Source of the DNA: Lactifluus volemus
Taxonomy: Eukaryota; Basidiomycota; Agaricomycetes; Russulales; Russulaceae
Length of the DNA: 64,000 nucleotides
NCBI GenBank assembly: GCA_022376515.1
Contig: WTXI01000096.1
Span: 1 to 64,000 of the forward strand
Reading direction: 5' to 3'
Both the position numbers and the translations under genes were made by a program. Below are positions 1 through 9,974 of this stretch, one piece after another. The notes below the pieces were generated by a model, which searched no databases, was not told the DNA's origin, and worked only from the letters and a program-made list of their open reading frames with translations. Within the stretch, counting starts at the first letter, position 1. Each line of letters begins with the position of its first letter.

Positions 1-3000
1 TTCGCTTTTGTGCGGAAAGAGCAGTCAAAAGACGAGGCTTACCAGCTCTTCACGACGATTGCTCGCGACCTTTCCTATCGCAATTCTGCGTTCAAACTCG
101 CCCTCGGAGGGTCCTTAAGGAGAACCCGTCTCTCTGTGGTACTCGGGATTATCGCAGACTCTTCAAATCCCTCCTCCTCGAACCGCTCAAGCACCTGCCA
201 CTTCCCAGTCCAATTCTTATTGTTATCGACGCTTTAGATGAGAGTGGAGCCATAATCGGCAAAGTCGGATTACACACTTCCTTGCCCAACATCTCGTCGA
301 TCTTCCAGTACAATTCCGCATTCTCGTCACCTCGAGGCTGGAGGACGGTATCGAATCCGCGTTCGCAAACGCATTATCTGTCGACACCCTCTACATGGAT
401 GATCCCAAGCTGGCTGCCAAGACGGAGCAAGATATTGCCGTGTATCTTCAGACCGAGCTCCCTCCTGACGTATTCAGAGATCATGGTGGGGACTTGGCGA
501 AGGCAGCAGAGGGCCTGTTCCAATGGGCAGCCGTTGCGTCTGGGTTCATAAATAAGCCTCCGCCAGTTTTGGGTACAGCAAGAAAAAATGTGTACAGCGC
601 CTGTTGGGACACTCTCGAGGTCGCCATGGACAAGATCCGCTGGACAAGTTATACACGGAAGTCCTCGAAGAGTACTTCGAACCACAAGAAGCACAGACTT
701 TATTCCGGTCCGTCATGGGACAGCTCTTTGCTGCGACCGAACCGCTTTCCATCTCTCCTTAATTGTCCTGCGTCGGTATGCCCCCATTGATGACTCGGAG
801 GATTTGAACCCGTTCTTGAGATGCTCCATCAACTCGGCTCACTGCTGAGTAATGTCACATCACCTGATCACACACGTCCTATTGTTCCTCTCCATACCTC
901 CTTCCGCGACTTTCTGACCAGCAAGAAGAACAATGTCTTTTATGTGGACCTTGGGGATGCGCACCGTCAGTTGGCACATTCTTGCCTGAATCTAATGCTC
1001 GACACCCTGGAATTCAATATGTGCAACTCAAGTCATCATATGTTGCCAACATCGATGTGCCTGACCTTCAATCTCGAATTGTCGAACACATTCCGCCTTC
1101 CCTATCGTATGCCTGTGTTTTCTGGGACAATCATTTAGAACATATTGCTTTGAGCACGACCTCTTCCTGAAACTTGGATCCTTTTTCGAAACGAAGTTCC
1201 TGTTTTGGCTGGAAGTGCTTAGTGTCAAGAGTCTAGTGGGCCTTGCTTTACCAACATTGTTATCTTGAAGACGTGGTTGCAGTCTGACCAGCAGAAGGTA
1301 CGTACAACCCATAATTCAATATGACATGTACTGACTTAAGTGTAAAGTTGCAACAGCCTTTCCAAACTGAGATTGAGTTGTTGTCATTTGTGAACGATGG
1401 GTCCGCGTTTGTGCGGTACTTTGGGATGGCCATATCAAGGAGTGCCCCACATATCTATATCTCTGCTATCCCTTTCGCACCATCCTCTTCCCCCATCGTC
1501 AAGCATTACCTTGGTCTATTTCCTTATATATTGTCCTTGGCCCGCGGGCAGTTGTCTCATTGGCCAGCATTGGAAATGACAATCGCGGCACATAGCGGCT
1601 ACGTCACGTCTGTCGCATTCTCGCCCAATGGGCAGTTCATCGCCTCGGCCTCGCAAGATTGCACTGTTCGCGTGTGGAATGCCACAACAGGGGAGGCCGT
1701 AGCAGGACCGTTTACTCGGCACACCAAATTGGTCAACTCTATTGCATTCTCGCCGGACGGACAGCGCATCGCCTCGGCCTCGCATGATCGCACGATTCTT
1801 GTCTGGAATGCCACAACAGGGGAAGTCATAGCAGGCCAGTTTACTGGACACACCGGTCCGGTCAGATCTGTTGCATTTTCGCCAGATGGGCAGCGGATTG
1901 CCTCTGCCTCCAACGATCGCACGATTCGCGTGTGGGATGCTGCAACAGGGGAGGTTGTAGCAGGCCCATTTACTGGACACACCGATGGTATCCTTTCTGT
2001 TGCATTCTCGCCAAACGGGCACCGGATTGCCTCGGCATCCATGGATCGCACGATTCGCATGTGGAATGCCGCAACAGGAGAGGTAGCGGGTCCATTTACT
2101 GCTCACACCCAACCGGTCGGAGCCGTTGCACTTTCGCCGGACGGGCAGCGCATCGCCTCGGCCTCGAATGATTGCACCGTTCGCGTGTGGAATGCCACAA
2201 CAGGGGAAGTCCTAGCGGGCCCGTTTACTGGACACACCAGTTATGTCAGATCTGTTGCATTCTCGCCGGAGGGGCGCCGGATTGCCTCGGCCTCCAACGA
2301 TCGCACGATTCGCGTGTGGGATGCTGCAACAGGAGAGGTCGTAGCAGGCCCGTTTATTGGTCACGCCGATAAGATCTTTTCTGTTGCATTCTCGCCAGAC
2401 GGGCAGCGCCTTGTCTCAGCATCCTTCGATCGCACGATTCGCTTGTGGGGCGCCGCAACAGGAGAGGTAACAAGCCCATTTACTGGTCACACTCAACCAG
2501 TCAGAGCCGTTGTGTTTTCGCCGGACGGGCAGCGCATCGCCTCGGCCTCGTACGATTGCACGATTTGGGTATGGGATGCCGCCGCAGGAGAGGTTATAAC
2601 GGGCCCATTTACTGGACACACCGGTTCGATCTATTCTGTTGTATTTTCACCAGACGGGCAGCGTATTGCTTCGGCCTCGCAAGATTGCACGATTCGGGTG
2701 TGGGATGCCACAACAGGAAACGTCGTAGTGGGCCATTTGACTGGACACACAAATGTTGTCAGATCTGTTGCGTTCTCGCCGGACGGACAATACATCGCCT
2801 CAGCTTCGGACGATCAGACGATTCGTTTGTGGGATGCTGCGACAGGAGACGTCGTCGCAGGACCGTTTACTACGCACACCCAAAAGTTTGGTCTATTGCA
2901 TTTTCACCCGATGGGCAGCGCATCGCCTCGGCCTCGAAGGATCGCACGGTTCGCCTTTGGGATGTCAAGACGGGGAAGGCGCAGCGGCCCCGTTTACTGG

Positions 3001-3599
3001 ACACCGTGCTGAGGTCAGTTCTGTTGCATTCTCACCAAATGGGCGGTGCATCGCCTCGGCCTCGGCATCGTACGATTCGCGTGTGGAACGCGACAACAGG
3101 AAAGACCGAGTGGGCCCTTTACTGGCACACACAACCGTCTTTTCTGTTGCGTTCTCGCCAGACGGGAGCGCATTGCCTCTGCCTCGAATGATTCACAATT
3201 CGCATATGGGATCTTCAACAGGAAAGGTCGTAGCGGGCCCATTAACTGGGCATGCTGGTGGGTAAATCTGTTGCATTCTCACCAGACGGCCAGCACATAG
3301 CATCGGCCTCCGGAGATTGCACGATTCGTGTGTGGGATGTCGCAACAGGTGGGGTAGCAGGCCAGAGTACCGGACGCACCAAAACCGAAGATTATTTATG
3401 AATAGATTCCGCATCAATAATGATGGTTGGATGTGTGGGAAAGGGAGAACTCTTTTATGGATTCCCCAGATTCACCGGCCATGTTGGAGAGATCTAACAC
3501 TGTCTGGATTGCAGGGCAAACGAAACTCGGCTGGACCTGGCAAACTTTGTGCATGGATCAAATTGGGCTAGAGTATATGTTCATAATTCATCTAAATAG
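1..3599 (+). pseudogene. NACHT-WD40 receptor, left copy, NACHT part broken
   Basis: This is a 5'-truncated copy of the receptor at 9975-15345. It enters the window just after the P-loop, at the residues FVRKEQSKDEAYQLF. Compared with the right copy, the NACHT/winged-helix part (1-1297) has lost single bases at about 109, 277, 563, 757, 798, 1025, 1150 and 1265, so no frame spans it. A 50-nt intron (1298-1347, gtacgt...aag) precedes the WD40 exon; the ATG at 1321 lies inside this intron and is not a start. The WD40 exon stays open from 1348 to about 2885, then is broken near 2887, 2995, 3110, 3185 and 3400. The C-terminal cap (DGWMCG...LLWIP) is still recognisable up to 3599. Relatives are fungal NOD-like receptors of the HET-E/HNWD type, used in non-self recognition. 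It may be a pseudogene, or partly an assembly artefact (see findings). Confidence 0.85.
1579..3366 (+). repeat. WD40 repeat array of the left copy (14 units)
   Basis: There are fourteen units of about 43 codons with framework GHT..V.SVAFSPDGQRIASAS.D.TIRVW..ATGE. Units 1-10 are in one open frame; units 11-14 need frame changes. Units 4 and 7 are one codon short (GEVAGPF, GEVTSPF), exactly as in the right copy, so the array was already built before the duplication. Fourteen units fit two seven-bladed propellers. Confidence 0.88.
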
Positions 3600-4056
3600 C
3601 CAGTTATATTCTATGTTTTTTTATATCTGAGCCCAGAAATAACCACGAATCTCAAACATATTCAAGTTCCCAAAAAGCTCGCACCACGGGCAAGCTAGCA
3701 AGGAGCAGCGATTCGATGTGACCTCCGGTGGCACTGCACACCCGAGACCATCATAACATGGGTAAGATAAACCCAGTAGGATAACAGAGCACACCGAATG
3801 AAAGCATCGTCAGTTCAAGTTCTTCATTCTAATCGAACCTACTGGGGTTTACGATGGGCTTAACATTCCTCAAAGTGATCTTCCTTGAGCCAGTTACAAA
3901 CTTCGGCAGTGCGATCATTGACCAGCACTAGCAGGAGAGAACCCAGTGCCTCTCTTGTAGACTTTAAACCATTCCCCCGAGAACCCGACTCTAGGCCGAA
4001 TCCGAGTTTGAAGGGAGTCAGAGAAAAATACGTTTTCCGTCTATAGTAAGAGCCAC
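3600..4056. other. 3' flank of the left NLR copy, no gene seen
   Basis: This stretch aligns with 15346-15760 downstream of the right receptor copy, with indels in both directions. I see no conserved protein in any frame. Confidence 0.7.
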
Positions 4057-4314
4057 ATCAGTCAATGGTGCAAAAACTTTCGCACTTTTTCACTTCTGCA
4101 AGTGGGAAAGTGAAAAAGTGAAAAAGTTGACTTTATTTATACCACAGAATGCCTGTAAAATCACTGTATTTTCACCTTTTTTACTTTTGAAAATACAGCA
4201 GAAACAACTTTTGGGGTAATTTTAGGTTCTTTTTGAACTTTTGCTATTTTGTGTCCTTTCAAGCTTGCTCAAGCTTGAGCAAGCCCAAAAAAGTTTTGGT
4301 TAGGTTTACTGATG
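4057..4314. mobile_element. MITE-like insertion with CATCAGT ends
   Basis: The stretch is absent from the right copy, where the site reads ...CTAGCCATTT.... Its ends are CATCAGT (4057-4063) and ACTGATG (4308-4314), followed by looser inverted similarity (CAAAAACTTT on the left, CCAAAACTTT read inward from the right). AGCC(A) flanks both sides and occurs once in the empty site, which suggests a 4-5 bp target duplication. The interior is AT-rich and full of inverted repeats, with no coding frame. The CATCAG ends are shared with the 4.9 kb element at 16553-21476. The superfamily is not identified. Confidence 0.75.
4264..4283. repeat. Perfect 20-bp palindrome inside the MITE
   Basis: CTTGCTCAAG is followed directly by its own reverse complement. 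A second imperfect hairpin of about 20 bp per arm lies at 4076-4128, where CACTTTTTCACTT faces AAGTGAAAAAGTG. Confidence 0.9.
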
Positions 4315-4315
4315 C

Positions 4316-7300
4316 AGCCATTTCCCATTCCTTGAAAGTGTCATCCCTCCTAGCAACGGTCCCACACTTTGCGCAGTGATTTGGTTTCCGTCGAATCTAC
4401 AGGGGTGAGCTAACCATAAGTCTCCTTCGGGAACTGCTCACTTGCGAGGCAGGTACAGCCTGAACAATATCATGTTGACATGACTCTGCTATCAATTGAC
4501 GCCTTGCGGTCTACTACGCGCAACATTCTCTAGTCGATGATTGACAGCTAGTGGGGAAATGTTTAGGTACCATCCATCACTTCTTCACATTATTAACAAG
4601 ACCACCGTGGACACTCAGGCGTCTGACTCGGAGCAGCTGAAATCCAAACCTCCTTTCGCCCAAGTTGGTCCAACCGCTGCGAGTGTACAGCCTCGATTTC
4701 TCTCTTTTCTAAGCTTGCAAAATCTTTCTGTGGGATAGCGAGCCAATACAAGAAGTCGCTTTCTAATTAGTCCTTGCTATATGTTTATGCAGGCATTCGA
4801 TAGAATTTGCGGCACTCTTGATGCGGGGCGTGGCCTTTTCTCGCGCTGGCACCAAAATAGAAGGCTCGGCCTGATGCACCGAAATATGATAAGCTGGATG
4901 AGGAAAGAAAGGCATATGGGTTGGGGAACACTGAAGCGACGAAGATTGGGAACTAAACGCGAAATTATTAATAAATTTAGGGGAAAGCGTAGGACCAAGT
5001 CCAGTCCGAGAACAAAGTAGGCAAAAGGATATGAAATCTACCCCAGTGTGCTTGGCGCAGCGATAGAAGCATGAGAAAAAAGACTCGCATCGTGATGGAC
5101 CAGCGGTACAGTACAGTATATTGAAAGGTGCGAGTCGGTCGGCTATCGAGTCGGCTGCGAGTATTAGTCAAGATAACAACTCCCGGATTCCGCAAAGCTA
5201 GCGTTTCTCGTCACCCATGACTGCCACTTAGGACAACCTAGGTCCCCATCTCCAACAGAGGGGTAGCTATCAAGCTCATGGCGATTGTCTGTAGTTTTTT
5301 GTTCATTTGCGTTTGTGGGTGCGGGTGGGGTGGGGCGCCGTGGCAGTCCAGCACGAAACGAAGATGTCATGCTAGTATGTAACAAGATCGTGCTGTATTT
5401 GTCGCGCACCAAATCTTAGGGAAGTTGTGCACTTTGGCGGTGTCCACCAGCGCGATCGATGATCCTCCAAGAATGACTGGCAGTGGGTCATCACCACATG
5501 TATAACAATATTTTCCGCTTGTTATCTGGGAGAAGAAACAACGCACGCCAAAAACATCCATCTAGCAGGGCCGTAGTCCCTATTCGCGGCGCTTTGTGTG
5601 GTATGTATTCGTGACGTGGCGTTGGTGCACAGCGCTTGAAGTGTTTGAAGATGGTAAGATATCATGATTGACCTGTCTCCGCGCATCTGTATAAATGTAG
5701 GTGTGTGCGGTGTGAAAGTGTGGAAAAGGAGGTGTGGCTCATGATGAGGTGACGACGGCAACGAAGATGTTGATGACAAGCTGGGCGCGGAAATAGGTTA
5801 GCGCCCAAGACGCCGCTACCGCCACGGGAATGACTCGGAGACATCGGCCATCCAAGAGGCCTACACATTGCTGCACACTCTTCAATCGCATCCACGTTAT
5901 TGCTCACCTCCCTGAAAATGCTGGTTGCCGCTACTTGATTTGTCATCCTCCCCTCATTAGAAGGCTCGGCCGACGTAAGCAATTACAAATCATGATCCTG
6001 AACCGCCTGGCGGAACTAGAAGTGCCGACGGTGTCGGCCTCGACCTTGCTTGAATTTGCATGAAGCAGTGCAGGTCATTCCCTTTTTTCATTCGCTATTT
6101 CTGGATCTTGCATTGATTCTCTCTATATGCCTCGTCGCATCCCTAGTATCCCCACTCTGCACGGTAATCCGTGCCTCTTCATCGTCTACACCAACGCCAC
6201 CAATTGGCCAATCCAATGGCACGCTTTTTTTGCTTACCAAAAATGATGAAAAGAACAGGTATTTGCCGCACACAAAGGATACCATGGGCGCAACATTATG
6301 CATAGGGTCAGAGTTGAACGAGCACGGCCAGCGAGTCTGCGCCTACCTTTCCCCCATTTCTCCAACCTTGAGAATCGCCTCAACATGTTCTTCCTCATGT
6401 CACCTTCTGAGATCGGGTACAGTTTGAGAAACGAAAACATGATCGGGTGTAATGGAATACTGGGCTTGAGTGCAAGGTCGAGTACAGTGGATGAAAACGG
6501 GAGCAGTGGATGAAAACGAGGTGACGGGTCGCTTGGGAAGGTTCAACAGGACGTTTATGGAAGAGGTCGATTGGATGAGCGAAGCAGAGGGTGTAGCTGT
6601 TGCGCCACCCCCAAATACGCAGAAAGGCGGGTCGTAAAAAGTAGTTAGGAAAAAAGTATGATGGCGTTATAGTGCTTGCAGGAACTCGACCAATTGCCAT
6701 TATCTTTAGGCTAAAAATGTAGTGGGCGTGCCGCCTAAACTAACCGCTTCGTTTCCTGTTCTAAAGCTTTTTCACCGGGCGGTGCTGTTTCTACAGTCGC
6801 ATCACCGACAGGTTCTGAAAATGAAGGGGAATCTGCGTAAACTGTACATCGTGCGAGATGAAAAATACGAACATTCTGGACACCGTTCCGGCGTGCTCGG
6901 TAAAACCGTGCCCACGATGGGTGAGAGGGACCAACGGGCGCAAGAGTTAGATCTGTCCAGATCCGACTCGTCCAGTGTTTCCATGTTGCAGCAATGGCGA
7001 TGTTTCATCGGGCTTGAATAGTGCAACGTTGGGCGCGTATAAGGTCTCAACAAAGCCAACCAAATAAATTGTGTCACAACGCCAAATGAGGCAGTTGGGG
7101 ACAGGAAACTCTGCGACCGATCATGTCACCTGCGAGGAGCTTTTGCCCCAACTACCATTCCGAGAAGGCACAGGCAAGCAGCAAACAGGGGCGAAGATAA
7201 AACGCACACAGAATGGCCGTCTCCCGTGCAGACAGAGAGGATTACGGAGAGGAAAGGCTCACAGTGAAACCGATCCACTAAGGCGTCCATTTTGCACCGC

Positions 7301-7679
7301 TTTCGCACGGGAAACACCAAGGGGAACATATGAGTCCGAGGAAGTGGTTGTAGCAGAATCGAGGTAGGCGTGTGAATGGGTGGTACATTTGAACGCTGAG
7401 GCGGTGGAGGTAGCTGAGGCAGCGACGCAATCGCGGGACACCACAATAGCGCCTATCACAGGCATCAGAAGCTCCGACAAACGCAAGTGCGATGTCAGCG
7501 CAATTTTGATGCCAGGGACGGACACCACACGAAGGGACCCCCCTCATTACGGAGGACGAGGGAAGAATCCAGAGACCTATAAGCAACAAAGGTCACATCA
7601 CCAATGAAGAAAGTAATAGATCTAGAGGGGTAAACGCACATTACCATGCCACTCCAATCCTTTTTTTTTTTCACACAAA
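4316..7679. other. No supported gene; left part duplicated
   Basis: 4316-5125 aligns with 15755-16552, and 5126-5285 with 21482-21640; these are non-coding flanks of the duplicated receptor. 5286-7679 is unique in the window. It holds only short open frames on both strands with no recognisable family and no consistent intron-exon pattern. Confidence 0.6.
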
Positions 7680-8431
7680 AAAGTTCGCCGAATCGAGAAT
7701 CACGCCATGAATCCTGGCGACGTCCCCACAGAGCCTATCATAATCGCGGACCGTGGCGAACTCTCGCCCTCCGACTCCTCCCTCTCGGAGCAACAGCCCG
7801 TGGCGTCCGACGGCGACCCGTACGAAGACTACCCCGAAGACGACACACAAGACACGCAAAACCCAGCCGTCGCGTTCGAGGCTGCGCGCATGCTGCGCGA
7901 GCTTGGCACCGCACGCTGGAAGGAGGGCACGCCCTCGCCAAGTGGCAAAAGGCGTTGCGCTACCTCGACGTGCACCCCGTCTTGCCGGACGACGCCTCGC
8001 CGGAGCTGGCGGAAGAATTTAATACCCTCCGCACGCCCTTGTTGCTCAACTCGGCTCTCGCAGCGTTCAAGGAACCTGTTGGCACCGCGGGCGCCCGCAT
8101 CGCGTTCAGCGCGACATCTACCGTGCTCGGTCTACTGAAGCTCAGCGACTCCGATTGCGGTATGTACTGCTTTTTTTTTTTCTTGAAGGTGCACGTTTTG
8201 AAGATGCTTACTGTGACCTGTGTGTCACACTTTGCAGCGAAAGCATTGTATCGACAGGGCCTTCCTCAACTCACGCTCAAGGAAGGCGAAGCGGCGGAGG
8301 GGGCATTCCTCGAAGCGTTTTCACTAGCAAAGGAAGACAAAGCAATCGCTGCAGAGCTCGAGCATCTCCGACAGCGCAAAAAGTCTCAGCGAGAAAAGGA
8401 AAAGGCGGCTTACAAGAATTTTTTTGGCTAG
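7680..8431 (+). pseudogene. Cyp40-like cyclophilin-TPR fragment (C-terminal half only)
   Basis: The frame starts inside the last helix of a cyclophilin domain (VRRIEN, then PTEPIIIAD.GEL). It continues through the acidic linker (DGDPYEDYPEDD) and the TPR region (ALRYLDVHPVLPDD, LLLNSALAAF, AKALYRQGL) to the usual Cyp40 C-terminus (KEKAAYKNFFG, stop at 8431). Full Cyp40 proteins are peptidyl-prolyl isomerases that bind Hsp90 through the TPR domain. Here the first roughly 140 residues, holding the isomerase active site, are missing, and 7080-7670 shows nothing like them. A poly-T/poly-A junction precedes the break. One base is missing at about 7925 (KEG to HALAKWQKAL). The intron 8160-8237 (gtatgt...tgcag) is 78 nt and has no in-frame stop. 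This is probably a truncated duplicate; a minor TPR-only product cannot be excluded. Confidence 0.8.
8160..8237 (+). other. Intron of the Cyp40 fragment, 78 nt
   Basis: The donor is gtatgt and the acceptor ttgcag. The join gives ...SDSDC-AKALYRQGL. The length is a multiple of three with no stop, so retention would keep the frame. Confidence 0.85.
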
Positions 8432-9974
8432 ATGGCATAGAGTTTTGTGTCCGGACCTGGACGCCCTAACGCTCTTCCGACGTGTCACAGATTACACCTC
8501 TTCAAGAAGATCGTAATGTCGATGTCGATATCCAGGAATTGTGGGACGAGGAGATATGTGCAAGTGAAGGCTAGCGGGTGCGAGAACGCAGGTCCCGAAT
8601 TTCGCTCCCCGATGCATGGGAACGAATCGGAGCGTGTGAATAACATACTCGTTACAAGCATGAACAAATGTTTTCTATGTCGCGGGACGTACAGATTAAG
8701 TAGGTGAACGAGTGGAAAAAGGGACGGAAGACCAGAAAAAGCAGGACGGATGGCCAATATAGGGAAAAAGACCACGTGAAGAGGATTACTAACCGGATTA
8801 GTAAGAAGGCGACTTTCGACTCCTACAGAATACCTTGCAAGCAAGGTAATGATGTTCTCCCGCGTCGCTAATCTAGTATCATTGGCACATAAATGAAGGC
8901 AGCACATGAAAGAGAATAACAAGGGTAGAACAACTTGTATTACAGAATTCAGAGAAACAGCTTCTTTGTACAAGACGCAGATGAACTAGGTTAAAATCCT
9001 TGTGACAACTTTGCTCAATTGCTTGTGTTGGCGAGTCAAAGTTGGTGAATTTTCCCCTCTTCTGCCAGTGATGCACGGGCCCTGAACGAAACCATTTCAA
9101 AGTGGTCCCGGGGTTAATGCCCTCCGTGCTCACGATTTGAATCGCGACCATTCAACATGGAAACAGCACATGTTGGCAACCCCTCTAATGGCACGAAGGT
9201 AGCTCTCATAATGGCGAGGGACTCCGAGGAGTTCAAATGACCGGCAGCCTGCAAGAATTCATTGAACGTTAGGGCTTACATACATTTGTCCAACGACCAA
9301 AAGAAAGCTTCCCTGAAGTAAAGGACTCGGAGAAGGTCCAATCACATCCTAAACATAAGATATCTCAAGGAAGATAAAAGAATTCCTTGCTGCAATAACT
9401 TCCGGGGATCGATGAGTTCGGCATAGTCGATTTATATGTGTGACGCAGCGTATGATCAACAGACTAGTTTGGTGATGCTGTAGGACCTCAGGGTCATGAT
9501 GGTTGAGTAGGATCTGTGATATAGAAACCAACAATTCAGATGCCGTTGAAAGAGAGAATGTGAACACGTCTTGCGTAACAACTACGCTAGGATATCAATG
9601 CAAATCAGGAGAGAAAAGACGGGGTTCAAGAACTAACAGCTGGTCGAGAAAACAACTTGAAATAGCTCGGGAAACCTAGGTCCTAGGAGCCTGAATAACC
9701 GTGGCTTGAGCAGTTTGGTGAAGTTGATCACCGTGACGTCGACGTTGACGTGTTCTCCGAGCTAAGCTTCTCCGCATCGAGATGAGGAAGGAGCACCGGT
9801 TCCGTGTGAGATCTGTGAGACGTGAGGACTGTGAATGTTTGACTATGGCCGTTACAGGCCGTACATGTCAGCTTGTTTAGGGCTTGGTTGCCTCGTGTTC
9901 TCATACTCTTTCTTCCCTCTTACCTGGATTTCAATCTACGGAAGACATTCTCAACACGATGATCCCGAACTCGT
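8432..9974. other. No supported gene; presumed upstream region of the right NLR
   Basis: Only short, unrelated open frames occur on both strands. The last few hundred bases before 9975 should contain the receptor promoter, but I see no clear TATA box or other element. Confidence 0.5.

Larger units (their letters stand above)
1..5285 (+). repeat. Left copy of a segmental duplication (NLR gene plus 3' flank)
   Basis: Bases 1-5285 align in order with 11720-16552 and then 21477-21640. The match covers coding sequence, the 50-nt intron before the WD40 exon, the 3' flank (for example the shared stretch around 3590-3720 and 15335-15465) and a final block at 5126-5285. Similarity stops near 5285/21640. 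The copy runs off the left edge of the window. The two copies differ by an insertion in each (4057-4314 here, 16553-21476 there) and by many small indels. Confidence 0.9.

Noticed and set aside
1321..1347. ATG as start of a separate WD40-only gene
   Set aside because: It lies within a 50-nt intron (1298-1347); the same ATG in the right copy (13048) is also intronic, and the upstream exon joins in phase 0.
1516..2112. Long minus-strand open frames opposite the WD40 arrays (also 2416-2619, 13386-14480)
   Set aside because: They are shadow frames of a highly periodic coding repeat, with Cys/Arg/Gly bias and no independent features.
1579..3366. CRISPR-like or tandem DNA repeat array
   Set aside because: The periodicity is that of WD40 codons with no spacers; the organism is a eukaryote.
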